A DNA stretch of 64,000 nt from Cryptomeria japonica (taxonomy: Eukaryota > Streptophyta > Pinopsida > Cupressales > Cupressaceae): NCBI RefSeq assembly GCF_030272615.1, contig NC_081409.1:655436468-655500467 (forward strand), given 5' to 3'. Position numbers and translations under genes: made by a program. Below, in pieces: positions 11,281 through 23,405 of the stretch; within the stretch, counting starts at the first letter, position 1; each line of letters starts with the position of its first letter. The notes below the pieces were generated by a model that did not search any database, was not told the DNA's origin, and saw only the letters and a list, made by a program, of their open reading frames with translations.

Positions 11281-11932
11281 TAACGACTAAATTTGCAACA
11301 GTCACTTTCATTTCAATTAGTTACATTTTGAATAAATGTTTCCTTTAAATTTGTAGCTTGTTACAATTGGTTCCACATGGTTGGGTGGTTTAAAGCCTTC
11401 TTCCATTAGGATTGTCTTCATTGGATCCTTCATGCGTGTATGTGAATTTTCTATCATTGTGGCTTATGGATGAACATTGTAGCAAATGGATGTAGTTGAT
11501 CTTATAACACTTGTTATGTAAATATTGTAAATACATCATCTAGTAGAAGAGTTATGTTCTTGATGTATTGGATATATGTATGTAGTGGTTGATGATATTT
11601 TAGGACTTGATTATGATTTATGAAAGGAAACATTGAGATTTATTATAATATATCTTGTAGCTTGTGGACTAGTAGTAGATTGAATTCATTGTAATACTTT
11701 TGTTGTAAATAGATATACAATATGTATGTAATATTTATGATGGTATTAAATGATTTTTCTTAATGGAAAGTTGTTATTCGTCGTTATGAATGTGAATGGG
11801 TAATTCATAGGATGGATGATTAACCTTAAGGAAATAATCTAGATTGTATTAGTTGATATGGGATGAGTCTATGACTCTAGTAAGAGAATAATTATGGATG
11901 TATCTTATTGTATCTTGTAATTGGATTTGAAA
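11281..11932. other. AT-rich flank of element A, no gene
   Basis: Between the truncated Copia fragment and the left LTR of element A. No gene, LTR end or RNA feature could be supported. Confidence 0.5.
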
Positions 11933-14459
11933 TGAAATAGAGATTTTTTCAAACATCTCAATTGTTTGCTCTGATTGATATGCATGAAAAATGTGGATTC
12001 ACAAGCAAGGAAGGTGAGCTATTTCTCCTTTGTCCCGCGTGCCATGAAAATAAGCGAACATAGGATGGACACGGGTATTTATACTGCACCACCGAGCATT
12101 GGTCTTCAATGATCCTAGCACCTACATTGATTGGTACTTGCACCACCCCCATAGTGGATCTTACTTATTTGTGCCCTACCACCATATAATATATTTGGAG
12201 GTCTCAACCGCCAGAACGGGTAAACGGCTCTATACAGCTTTTTTTTTTTCCTCTCAGGCCAAGCGTAAGTGAGCTTACCTAAGCTATCCCACCAACCCGC
12301 CAGCTTTGAGACTTTCATTCCAGCAATGACTTATCTCAATGGTGATAAAGTGTGTTTTATGCCAATTTTGGAGATTTTGAACTCTTCAGCGAACTTAGAA
12401 CCAAAACGATAAGTGCGATCATTGAGGATGCCACAAGAGATGTCTCTCATAGAATGCAATGGCTGAAGGGAATAGACAAACGGATTTGTTGAAGCAAATT
12501 TAAAAACTTCCAAACAAATGCATTCGCAGACATAAATTCAAACATCACAATATTTATAGTATAGAGACTTGGAACAGGTTATCGACATTCATCATGACAT
12601 ATTAGCACAAGAATTTTTGTCAATTTTTTATGGTTGACAATGCTCTCGCATGAATACATCCAACATGTGGCATCATAGAACAGACACCTGAAATGTTCAA
12701 CAGTCCTAGAAGAGCTTCCATTGGAACAAAATGAAATAATTGCAGAATATGCACCAAACAAATTCATGCCAGAAGGTCCCAAAAGCTTTGAACTAGTGAA
12801 ACACCATCTAACACATCCTAGCATTGTAAGTTTTATTTGCTTGTGGTTGACATTCATGCTCTTAGTGGTTATCTTGAAGACACTCAAAATGCTATTATTA
12901 TGATGCCAGATTAAATCATGGTGGTTGTGTGAACATGTTGTCTTGATACATGTAAATCATTTGTAAATGTTGCATAAAGTATATACCAAGCACATGAAAC
13001 ATTTTGACAAAATGCCTCCAAAGGAATTTTGTCCTGTTTGCACGATTTGTACACAAAATGGACTCATTGAAAGGGCTTTCAATACATCTCGAATGTTGAC
13101 TGGCAGATATATGTTTAGAATGCAAAACCATATGGAAAACAACTGAATTATTTAACAGAATGCCAAATGTCAAATAACAACCATCGTATGTGAATTGTTT
13201 GAATTGTTGCCTTAAAAAGGTATCATCTCATTTAACAGGATGATTGAAATGTACAAAATGGTTTGCTGAAAGAAGATGTTGGATGTTCAAGCTTGGTGGA
13301 TATTGTCAGTGCAGAATACCGAGAAGATGGAAATACATTATTAAAGACTCATGAAGGAGAGGATTTCTAGTAGATGTTGGAATCCATGTCCTCCAAAGCT
13401 CATTTGTTTGTGAATGTGCGATTGATGGATTGGAAGATGACTCATGGTCCATAAAGAAGAATATTGGTGTCACTTAAGATATTCTCATAAAATTTTACAA
13501 AATTGAAAGATACCTTTGACAAAGTCAATAATAATTCAAATGGTATTTCTTCAAAGATATGGGTTACTAGTTACCTTTTGTAAACGTGACTTATGTCACT
13601 CAATGTAACTAAAACTTATAAAATAAGCCTTATTTTGTGAAAAGATGTAAAAGTCATACGTAGATAAGGTTTATTACTTTTAGAACCATTTTTTTTTCAA
13701 AAGGTGATTAGAAAGTAGTTATCAGGTAGCTAGAAGGTAGTTATCTTAAAAGCCTATAAATACAAGGCTTTGGTATTGGGGGAGAGAATTTTTATAGAAG
13801 GGGGGGACTTTTGACAAAGGGAAAACTCTGCTAGAATTCCAGGAGAAACTTGTAATGACATTTTGATTTGCACTATGTATAGAAAGGATTTTGGACTTGT
13901 ATATTTCCAGAAAGGATAATGAAGAATACGTCTTAGTTCGTATGTTCTAAATGTATTCATGTGTTATTATTGTCGATTTCTCGTATGTAAAATTGGTAGT
14001 CTTTTTATGCATATGTGATCTGTATGATTGATGTGATGATGCACAAGCAACCTTTGGTATCTCAGTTTGAATGTGTTGAAGTATCTTATCTCTCCGTATG
14101 TTGAGATTTTTCATTCTTCTTTATCGTCATATCATGGCTAAGCATATTACCTTATGAACTCCCCTCGTAATTTGTTGCTAATGTTGAGAAATCTCAGTCG
14201 ATGGTCGTATGTCTATTGCTGGGGTTTCTATCTTTATTTATCTTAAGTTTTATGTTTTCGCCTTTATGTACTTTCAGGTTAAAAGTACACAAAATCCTAA
14301 ATACCCCTATCATACAAGGGAGCTGCCCCTCTCAAATGTAGAGGAAGATCGTGTTTCATAGAACAATCTCTCCAACTGTTGGAATGGTTGTCACTGCTTA
14401 TCAAACAAATAGTGTCAGTTTCAGGTAAACAACTGTAGTGACAAATCTATTTACCAACA
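11933..14459 (+). repeat. Element A, 5' LTR
   Basis: Matches 24609-27135 along its full length with substitutions of several per cent by eye and equal total length. A TATA box at 13752-13765 gives a U3 of about 1.8 kb. Short ORFs inside it are mirrored with changes in the other LTR and do not look coding. Confidence 0.9.
13752..13765 (+). promoter_or_regulatory. TATA box of element A LTR
   Basis: CCTATAAATACAAGG is a canonical plant TATA box (TATAAATA). The same sequence is kept in the 3' LTR near 26428-26442. Confidence 0.65.
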
Positions 14460-14465
14460 GATTTT

Positions 14466-14485
14466 TGGTGACTCTGTTGGGGATC
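14466..14485 (+). other. Primer binding site, tRNA-Arg type (element A)
   Basis: TGGTGACTCTGTTGGGGATC begins seven bases after the LTR end. Its reverse complement reads as a tRNA T-arm/acceptor end ...CCCCAACAGAGTCA-CCA, close to plant tRNA-Arg(ACG). This primer is known from Tat/Ogre gypsy elements. A tRNA-Arg-like relic with the same acceptor stem lies inside the element at 23406-23499. Confidence 0.75.
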
Positions 14486-14578
14486 GACATGCTAGTGTGC
14501 TTTGTTCCTCAAAAATTGGAAGGTACCTTCTTCAGAATGAAGGTTGGCGACTCTGTCTGAAATATTGAATTTAGAATA

Positions 14579-16161
14579 ATGGTTTGGTACCAAGGAAAGT
14601 TGGAAAGTGACAGTGATAGTGATGATGAAGATTATATATATCCAAAGTGGCCAGTTCCCAATGAGCCCATACAAGCCAACTTCTTGAAGAAATTTTATGG
14701 TGGCATGCAGTTTACTCCTGATAAGATTCACCCTGCCTTACATCAATTGTTGCAAAGCATTGAAGAAAAGGATGGAAAGGAGATTGGTTTTCTTGCTTGT
14801 GATAACTTACCTAAATCAACGACAATCAATATAGATGAAGACAAAAGTGGTCCTTCTCCTGAACCAGTTGCTCAATAGAATCAAAGTCCTGATAATCCCG
14901 AACAAGTCAACTTCTTGAAACATTTCTACAGTGGAAAGAAACTTGATTCTCATAAATTTAATCCTTCTCTACTTCAGACTCTGCAAACAATTGAGGAAAA
15001 AGATGGAAGAGAGAACCAAATTTTTGCTTGTGACTGTATTCTTGAATCAACAATGGATAATAATGATGATGTTCATTCTCCTTCACCTGTTTCTCAACAA
15101 AATCAGGTTCTCACTGATTCTCATATAAAGTTTTTGAAAAGCTTTTATGGAAATATAAAACTTGATCATGCCAAAGTACATCCTTCTCTGCTCCAAACAT
15201 TGCAAGAGGTTGAACAAAAAGAAGAGGGGAGAAATTATTTTCTTGAAGATGTGTGCACTCCTGATAAGATGTCTTGTGATCCAAATTTTGAAAAAGATCC
15301 ACCACTTTATGCATGTGTTAAGGAAGATGAAGTCGTATTAGCTCATAAAGATACAGGTCAAAAGAAAGATCAAGATGAACCGTGTGACGAAGAAAAACAA
15401 GACTATGTTCCTATATGTCATGAGCATTATGAAGATCACCATAGCAAGGATGAAGTCTTCCATGAACCTGAAAATAAAGAGTTTGAAGGAGAAATAAATG
15501 ATTTCAAGACTACCATGCAGCCCAAGCTTCAGGAAAATGTTGAAGAGGAAAGGTATAAACATGAATCTCCTATAGTTATCATTCCAACTTCATGTATCAA
15601 TTCTTCCAATGATGACTTTCTATGTGGAGAGGATATTCCCATTCATCCATCACTAACAGTTGAAGATGAAAACTTTTTCGTGGAAAATAAAGGTATGAAA
15701 CCCAATGGACAATCTTGGATGGATTTGACCAATGGAGAAGCAACCATAGGTAAAATTTTGCAGACATATTCTCTATCTTCAAAAATGAAGACTTTTACTG
15801 AACTCCTAGATCAACCTTGAGTGAAAGAAGATGAACCATCAAGTATCCACTCTTTATCATGCATGCCACCTGACTATGAAGTTTTCAAATTCCATGAAGA
15901 GTGTGATAAAGAGGAATCATTGGAACAAGAAAACACAAAAAGTAACGCAGATATTCATGAGCAGGTTGAAAATGAAATCTATGAAGGTATAACAACAAAT
16001 GTCCCTATCTTGATGGAATTGCAATCTATGCCTTGTGAAGTTTCCAGGGTTCAAAGCAATCTTCCTTTTGAATCTTTAAATCAAGAAGGCTCCCCTATCA
16101 AAGAGGATAGTTTTGGGAACTATACCAAGAATGCACAGATAAATGAGGTAATGGATGATCT
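14579..16161 (+). pseudogene. Element A ORF, 5' part: unknown acidic protein with three ~70-residue repeats
   Basis: A single reading frame runs from ATG 14579 to the insertion point of B, broken only by TAG at 14876 and TGA at 15818. After an acidic start (ESDSDSDDEDY) come three tandem copies of one module starting at 14678, 14912 and 15126. Each opens FLKxFY and continues to HPxLLQxLQxxEEK; the first two modules close with a GPSP/SPSP-PV-Q linker. The rest is rich in Asp, Glu, His and Ser. No gag capsid, zinc knuckle, protease or polymerase motif is seen. Position after the primer site is where gag, or the extra ORF1 of Ogre-type elements, would stand. The frame resumes after B at 22754. 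Function unknown. Confidence 0.75.
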
Positions 16162-16983
16162 TGTTGGCATATGGACACTCCAATGAGACATTGTGTGTGA
16201 TTGAAGGTTTTCTCATTGATGGCAACCTTGCAATCCTATGGCACCGGCAAGACATTCTACTGGCAAAGAATTATTCAAGCAAAACAGTGCACCAGCATCA
16301 GCAAAACCACTCTACACCAGCACCGGCACCAGCACCGGCGTAGAAGAAAAGATGTATACTGGCACAAAGGCCGACAAGATTTTTGATATGTAATATTTTG
16401 ATTATTATTGCAAGTCGACTTGGCAAATTGTAAAATGACTCTTGTATATAAAGGAGATCATTATAGACATTTGTAGGGATAGGTAAGCAAGCATAAAGAA
16501 AATTGTTAGACAGACCTAATGTGCGAATTATAGGTCAAGGGTATATGTAAAGAACAGAGCAAGAACCAGTACTGAATCTGGCATTGAAGATGCTATTATA
16601 AAGCAGTACAGAATATTGGATTAGCATAATCCTCATTGTAAGTCAGTGTGACTTCTCACTGAGCAGTGTGCTCTAGGCAATTGGCCTTCCTACATGTGTA
16701 GGCCCCTATTGTAAGTAATATTCTCTTATTGGCCAGTAAGTGAATATCGTGGGTCACAAATCCCACCGAGGTTTTTCCCACACTGGGTTTCCTCGTTAAA
16801 CATCTTGTGTTATGGTGTTCTTTTCATGTTGATGTTTTTTATTCTGTTTATTACATTAATTCTTGCATACCGGTACACTATTACTTTATGTTCTGCATGT
16901 TTTGTCTCAAGAAAATTATAATACCGGTTAGATACTGATTCACCCCCCCCCCCCCCCTCTCAGTATCTATGGGAACCCTAACA
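16162..16983 (+). repeat. Element B, 5' LTR (822 bp)
   Basis: Differs from the 3' LTR (813 bp) by scattered substitutions and small indels, a few per cent by eye, one of them in a CACCGG/CACCAG-type repeat near 16316-16340. A C-run followed by TCTCAGTATCT precedes the end, as in the Copia LTR ending at 11066. Confidence 0.92.
16443..16454 (+). promoter_or_regulatory. TATA box of element B LTR
   Basis: TGTATATAAAGG, about 280 bp into the LTR, is conserved in the 3' LTR at about 22206. It fits an LTR promoter. Confidence 0.65.
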
Positions 16984-16998
16984 ATTGGTATTAGAGCC
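16984..16998 (+). other. Primer binding site, initiator tRNA-Met (element B)
   Basis: ATTGGTATTAGAGCC directly follows the LTR. It is the Copia-type Met primer complement with one C-to-T change (TATC to TATT). Confidence 0.85.
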
Positions 16999-17054
16999 TG
17001 GTCCTCTATTTTCAGAAGCCTAACAGCTTGAGGAAGATCTTGACATCGGTAAAA

Positions 17055-18188
17055 ATGGAAAATCTAATGAAGCAACTTGAAGGAGCTCTTACTGACTATG
17101 ATGCAGAGAAGTTGAAAAATATCAAATTAGAAGATGATTTAAAAGTAGCTTAGGATATCATTCAGGCACTTCAAGAAAATCTTACTGTTACAAGAAATAA
17201 GAGAAGAGAACTTTGTGAAAAATTGCAAAATGAGAATGATGAAAAGGAATCACTTAATGATATGATAAGCAAATTGAAACAAGAGATCATGACAACAAAA
17301 AATGAAATGCAGGATATGACTATGAGATTTTGCAAAGAGATTGAGGATAGAAAGAAGAATGAAGAAAAATTGACTAGAAGACTAAGTGATGCAGCAAATG
17401 AGAACACAAGACTTAGCTATAAAAATGACATGTTGAAGACAGATTTGATGCATACTCAGAATGACTCGAATGAACTAATGAGACAAAAAGAAATCTTCGA
17501 AAGGGAATTGGAAACAGCAAATCAACACAAAGAAAAATTCAAGAAAAGCTCAGAAGAACTTGGTACCTTATTGAAGAATCAAAAACCCAAAGGTGACACT
17601 TCTGGAATTGGATTTGAAGTTGGAGAAATCTCTAGTACTGCAAATACTCAGGATCACAGCAAACCGGTAAGACCTCCTAATAATTATAAATTCAATGGAA
17701 AATGCTTTAACTATAATAAATATGGTCACAGGGCAAACGAATGTAGATCTAGGAATTATCAAAATATCAATCCTCCCACTAGTCAATGCTCCAAATGCAA
17801 CAAAGTTGGTCATAACTCTGAAAACTGCAGAATGAATGTAAGATGTTATGTTTGTGGAAGATTTGGACATTTATCAAATCAATGCAGAACACAAACCGGC
17901 ATAGGTTATGAGAAAGCTATTCAGAAAAATAATGTAACTTGTTATGCATGTAACAAGATTGGTCATATTGCTAGATTTTGTAGAAGTAAAGGTACACCGG
18001 TAGACAACAAAAGTACTAGCTTGAAAGCTAAAGAAAAGGTTGAAGAGGTTAAGCAAGAATTCTCAGAGCAATGGATTAGAAAAGTTGATCTAAATATTGG
18101 GAATACTCCTCGACCGATAGAACCAACAAATGCTCCACCTGCAGGACAATGTGATGCTCCAGCGGTAGGACAAAGCAGTGCTCCATAG
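17055..18188 (+). pseudogene. Gag-like nucleocapsid protein of element B, with coiled coil and four zinc knuckles
   Basis: The frame opens at ATG 17055 (MENLMKQLEGALTDYDAEKL), has an in-frame TAG at 17151, and then runs to 18188, about 377 codons in all. The first ~180 residues are a Lys/Glu-rich coiled coil. CCHC zinc knuckles (C-x2-C-x4-H-x4-C) follow at about residues 216-305: CSKCNKVGHNSENC, CYVCGRFGHLSNQC and CYACNKIGHIARFC are intact. The first, CFNYNKYGHRANEC, has Tyr in place of its second Cys. Zinc knuckles bind RNA in retrotransposon Gag. A normal Copia gag core is not evident, so this may be a divergent or replaced Gag. The early stop could be recent damage. Confidence 0.8.
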
Positions 18189-18514
18189 GTAGGAAGTTCT
18201 TCATCTAATTGAAGAAAATTATCTTGAGGGTTTGGCAATCTAATGACACATGTGCTATTATTCCCTCGGTTAGAGAAAAGAAGTTGAAAATAACTTATTA
18301 CCAGCAAATAAAGTTAAGTGAATACATTACTAGCAAGCAATTAATGTGGTAGGTAGCGAAAAAGACTTTATAAAATAAGGTTTTGGCTCCATTTCATTTC
18401 ACCGTGATTTCAAACTTTCAGAGAGTGTGAAGATTTTTGAGCTAAGGCATTTCAAGTAAGAAGCAAGCACACTCTAAGAAATCATTCACCCAAGATAGAA
18501 AAAGGTATTTTATC

Positions 18515-21500
18515 GTGGCATCCACCTCTGCAATTGAATACATAGCAAACCCTACTATTGTGGAAGTAATTAAAAGACCTAGGCCTGTATTTCAGTTGGT
18601 CCCCAAAATAGCAAAGAAAGATGATACCTTAGGTGCATTCTCTCAAATCCCTAAAGGTGTTGTATATGTTGAAGACCCTAGAATGTATATTCACTGCAAT
18701 ATTGAAGAGCTAGAAGATGAGGAAATCAAAACCATGTACAAAACCGAGATATATGATGATACCGGCAATATCAAAGCTGAACACAAAATCATTGAAACCC
18801 TAGGATTCACAGAAATCTTTAGTATTCCTAAATTTCCTAAGGATGTGATTAGGATAGTATTAAGCAGAGTTCATGGAGAATTTTTCTGATTAGATACAAT
18901 TCATAAGATCACCAAGCAAGCAGTAAAGGCTATCATAGGGTTACCGGCCACCAGTAAAAGACCAGATAAAAACAAGAAAGTTTCAAATGATTTAGTCATT
19001 GACCTAATAGGTGCAACATCTGATAAAAGATCTTTAAAGGTTAATGATGTAAAGGATACAAATGTGAGATTCATAAGCATGATATTAGGTTACAAAGCCA
19101 CTCATGCCAATAGACTCAACTCAGTTTCAAGTTTATGCATCAAGAGTGCTTATGACATAATAACCAACAATGCAAAAATTGACATCTGTGAATGGCTAAA
19201 GGATGAACTGATAGACAACCTTGGAAAGATAAAGAAGGATAAGAAAGGAACCTTCACATTTGGAAATCTGTTAGTGTGTCTAATGCTTCATATAACAAAA
19301 CAAGTTCCCGGTATAGGATGTAAAGAATTCGGATATGACATACCGGTAGGAAAGAAACTGACATAACTGTTCAATACCATGGGCGAGAATAAGGAAAACA
19401 ACATTCATGACTTTTTCCAAGCACTAAAGACAAAAATGAAGAAAAGGACAAGGCTATCACAGAAGATTGTAGACAAATACAAAGATGATATATGCTTTGT
19501 TATCAAAAAGGATGAAATATGGATGGAAGCAGTCATCCCTAGGATAATCTGGGTAACAAAAATGGGCTATGAAACAGATGACCACATAGTTGAAACTTAT
19601 GCCAAAGCACTTCTAGAAACCCCAATGAACCTAAAGAAGAAATATTTGGTAGTGCTGAAACCATAGAAAGCCAAATTCAATCAAAGAAAAGAGTGAAAAA
19701 GGTTGAGGCATTTGTGAGGAAAGGATCCAGACAAGCAAAAGCCATTAAGGAAGATGTATTAAAGAAAACTAGCATAACTGAAGATGAGTTGGCAGCCCCA
19801 CAACCTGAAGCTCATCTATCACCGGTAGGTACTTCCTCAGAAGGAGATATGCCAACAACTTTTAAAAGGGTTGTTAGGAAAAGAGATCCCTCACCGACAA
19901 CCACTCCTTCACCTAGAAGGACAAGGCAGAAGCAACAAGTTGTGAGATCTCCGATCAGAAAGGTCACACCTAAAAGGAAGCTGACTCCTAAGAAAAAGAA
20001 AAAGGCAAAAACTGACTTGGCACCTCTAGACATTTTGTTAAATGAGATCACAGAGGAAGGAAAATTGAAGAACATAAAGAAAATTTATGACACTCTATTG
20101 GTTGATGAGAAAGGGCAAGTTGAGGAGAGTGTAATACTACACATGGACATGTTTAAAAAGGTTTTGGTGGAAGTCATAAATGAAATTCCTGATGATTTAT
20201 ACAAAAGACTTGAGACCAGAAGGCAAGGAGTAATTGAACTGGACAAGAAAATAAAAGTAGAAAAACTACTTGTTGTATATCCGGTAAATTCCCTAAAAGA
20301 AATTGATGATCTGATAGCTCAGGCCACTCGGACAGTTTTTTCCACTACACACCGGCATATTTCACTGATGGCAGGTAGAGTTACAAAGGTTTCAGAGGAA
20401 ATAGAAGATGGTTGGGACATATTTTTGGTTGAAAAAGAAAAACAAGAAGAATATAGGAATCCCAATCCTATTAAGGTATATTAGAAGGATAAGGACAAAG
20501 GGAAAGGGAAAGTTGGTGGACCTCCAAGCATAAAGATTAAAGATAACCTACCTCCACCTATAAAAATTGCAATCCCTGAAAACCAACCGGCAACTGAAAG
20601 CATGGATAGAAAGGATAGCAAAATAAATCCTAAAGTCCTATTCACTGTAAATGTTGATACCCAAAAGATCAACATAACAGTTCATAAAGACCCAAGTGAA
20701 AAATTAGATATGGCAAAAGAGCCTCCTGTAACAGGAAATACAGAGCTACCGGCAGTGGATATAGGGAAAAAGATGGAATCTAAAGCACAAACAAAGAAAC
20801 CGACAGAGCTAAAGGCTCCAGAACAGATGCCACCAGTAAGAAATGAAGCAGGAAAACCAGTGCTAAAGGAAATGCAGACACAAACTGACCTACCAGAGGT
20901 CAATACAAGCATGGTCACTTCCACCAGTACTCAGTTTGTTGGGTCACCATCAAGGTCAACAAATGTGACTGAGGTATTACTTGAATCCATCAAGAAAATA
21001 ACTGACTATAGCTCACAAGCTTACAAAGCAATAGATGATTCAATACCAATTTTGAAAACAATCGCTCCTAATTGTAATATAGATAATAAAGATTCTTTAG
21101 GACAGTTGGATACACTATGTAAATACATTTCTAGAAATATTGAGCAAATAAAGGTAAAATCTGTAAAGGACATTGTAGAAAAGGAGAAACAAAAATTCTT
21201 TGAGGAAGAAATTAAGTGTGACAGAGATTTTGACACACTTCTACTAGAACTATGTAGTTTGTTAAAAGAGTACAAAAACCTGTACAAAGACACATGCAAA
21301 AAAAACTTTTTGACTATAGATATAGACAAGAAGATAAGCAAGACACAGAAAGAGATAAACAAGCTTGCAGACTCTTTTGTCAACTCACTAGATTCATTAT
21401 CTATTTTTGAAGATAAGTTAGCAAATTTTGAGACAGAATTACTTAAACAGGAGAAAGAGAAAGAGACAATAATAAATAAGGCAAAATACTTGAGATCTAA

Positions 21501-21717
21501 ACTAAGTCCAAGATTGGATTATCTAGCATCTCTACGGAAGGAAATCTTAGAGGCATTAACACCGGGAAGTAAAACACCAGCAGAGCAATTGCAGCATCTC
21601 ACCGGCACTGTGAAGAGAACTAAAACAACAATAAAAGATAGCAAAAAGTTTATGGATAGTATAAACTTAATTTTGGGCAATCTTTTTCAAATAATAACTA
21701 CCCAACTACAAGGTTGA
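18515..21717 (+). pseudogene. Element B second ORF: broken ~1,067-codon protein of unknown function
   Basis: One frame starts near 18515 (a GTG that may be a mutated ATG: MASTSAIEYIANPTIVEVIK). It is cut by stops at 18887, 19364, 19664 and 20482 and by a shift of frame near 19667-19693, ending at 21717. The first ~380 residues look like a folded domain. It contains KAIIGLPATSKRP and a helical segment, faintly recalling the 'putative plant transposon protein' domain found in other plant elements. A basic Pro/Ser/Lys region follows (about 19860-20010), then a long Lys/Glu coiled coil with little tryptophan. It occupies the place of pol, but no protease, integrase, RT or RNase H motif is seen. 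An env-like or packaging role is only a guess. Confidence 0.65.
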
Positions 21718-21777
21718 GGTTATGGACCGATATAACTACAAAGTCTACTAACATCTTGACAACCTTTGTCATTGATG

Positions 21778-21789
21778 CCAAAGGGGGAG
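21778..21789 (+). other. Upstream copy of the polypurine tract (element B)
   Basis: CCAAAGGGGGAG within ATTGATGCCAAAGGGGGAG, almost the same as the true tract at 21922-21934 and its upstream bases (ATCAATGCC). The two lie 144 bp apart. Confidence 0.7.
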
Positions 21790-21921
21790 TAGTAGGATGA
21801 GAAAATTCAAAACACAGGAATCATATGCTCAGGGGAGTCCCTCATTTTTTTTTTGGTAAATTTTTGGTCTACACATTTTTGGACATCTTTTTGGAATTTC
21901 TCATGAGTGTTGCCATCAATG

Positions 21922-21934
21922 CCAAAGGGGGAGA
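21922..21934 (+). other. Polypurine tract of element B
   Basis: CCAAAGGGGGAGA ends two bases before the 3' LTR, the expected site for plus-strand DNA priming. Confidence 0.88.
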
Positions 21935-21935
21935 T

Positions 21936-22748
21936 TGTTGGCATATGGACACTCCAATGAGACATTGTGTGTGATTGAAGGTTTTCTCATTGATGGCAAC
22001 CTTGCAATCCTATGGCACCGGCAAGACATTCTACCAGCAAAGCATTATTCAAGCAAGACAGTGCACTGGCATCAGCAAAACCACTTTACACCGGCATCGG
22101 CATAGAAGAAAAGATGTATACTGGCACAAAGGCCGACAAGATTTTTGATATGTAATATTTTGATTATTATTGCAAGCCGACTTGGGAAATTGTAAAATGA
22201 CTCTTGTATATAAAGGAGATCATTATAGACATTTGTAGGGATGGGTACGCAAGCATAAAGAAAATTATTAGACAAACCTAATGTGTGAATTATAGGTCAA
22301 GGGTATATGTAAAGAACAGAGCAAGAACCAGTTCTGAATCTGGCATTGAAGATGCTATTATAAAGCAGTACAGAATATTGGATTAGCATAATCTTCATTG
22401 TAAGTCAGTGTGACTTCTCACTGAGCAGTGTGCTCTAGGCAATTGGCCTTCCTACATGTGCAGGGCCCTATTGTAAGTAATATTCTCTTATTGGCCGGTA
22501 AGTGAATATTGTGGGTCACAAATCCCACCAAGGTTTTTCCCACACCGAGTTTCCTTGTTAAACATCTTGTGTTATGGTGTTCTTTTCATGTGGATGTTTT
22601 TTATTCTGTTTATTACATTAATTCTTGCATATTGGTACATTGTTACTTTATGTTCCGCATGTTTTGTCTCAAGAAAATTATAATACCGGTCAGATACTGA
22701 TTCACCCCCCCCCCCCCCCTCCTCTTAGTATCTGTGGGAACCCTAACA
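21936..22748 (+). repeat. Element B, 3' LTR (813 bp)
   Basis: Partner of 16162-16983. It starts TGTTGGCATATGG and ends CCCTAACA, followed by the duplication GATAT. Confidence 0.92.
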
Positions 22749-22753
22749 GATAT

Positions 22754-23276
22754 AATGAAGGAAGCCCATGAAGTTGATTCTCATAATGATTGTATTCCAA
22801 ATTGGTGTTTGAAGGCTTCAAATGATGACTTCTTCTATGGTGAAAGTGTGTGCCTCAATCTTTTTTTTTCAGATGAGTGTATTTCTACAGGTGATTTTCA
22901 AGCTGATAGTCATGAACCTGATTCAATGGTTGCGTCTATTCAAGTTTCTTCACATCATAGATTATATGAAGGATGTCCAATTCAAGGCTTGATTTCTTCC
23001 AAACCAGACTATCAGAGGGATCTTCAGATAGAGGATATAGGTATGCTTGAGAATATTCCACAGATTGCCAATAATGTTCAAAATGGTACCCAAATCTTTC
23101 AAGAGAGCTCGCATATTTATGATGAGATATGGTTGTTTGGTTCATCTCTCAAAGATATTTCTCATCTTCTACATGTTGATCTTGGCAGCCTGCTCAGCTT
23201 ACAGGTACCACATGGATGCACTCCACTGTTCCGCAAAGGTGCCTATTTCTCTCAGCCCATGAATGGTTTTGTATGA
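22754..23276 (+). pseudogene. Element A ORF, 3' part
   Basis: Continuation of the ORF interrupted by B. Without B and one duplicated copy, the frame passes directly from the 5' part, and the two pieces sum to 2,106 bases, exactly 702 codons including the TGA at 23274. This part is open throughout. It contains KASNDDFFYGE, a second version of the SSNDDFLCGE motif at about 15604 in the 5' part, so another internal repeat exists. It ends with a Leu-rich stretch and GCTPLFRKGAYFSQPMNGFV. No known domain is recognised. Confidence 0.7.
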
Positions 23277-23405
23277 TAATCATGGAGAAGTTTGAGGTGG
23301 GATTTTCCTACCATGTACATACTTTAGTTAGAAGTTTTGTTGTGTTCGTCCCATTTTTGGTTTTTGTCTGGTTTCTCCAGCTATTCCCTATGTTGTTTTC
23401 TCTTT

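Larger units (their letters stand above)
16162..22748 (+). mobile_element. Element B: non-autonomous Copia-type LTR element inside element A
   Basis: LTRs 16162-16983 and 21936-22748 start TGTTGGCATATGG and end CCCTAACA. An initiator-Met primer site follows the first, and a polypurine tract precedes the second. The flanking five bases GATCT (16157-16161) and GATAT (22749-22753) are a target duplication with one change. The internal 4.95 kb carries a zinc-knuckle gag-like gene and a long damaged ORF of unknown function, with no protease, integrase or RT. Joining the flanks without B and one duplication restores the reading frame of the A ORF, which confirms both the borders and the order of insertion. 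Confidence 0.92.

Noticed and set aside
12579-12887. 102-codon ORF repeated at 25255-25563
   Set aside because: Its repetition comes from being in both LTRs of element A; substitutions do not favour coding, and no domain is seen.
16162-22748. Complete Copia element with pol
   Set aside because: No protease, integrase, RT or RNase H motif in any frame of the internal region.
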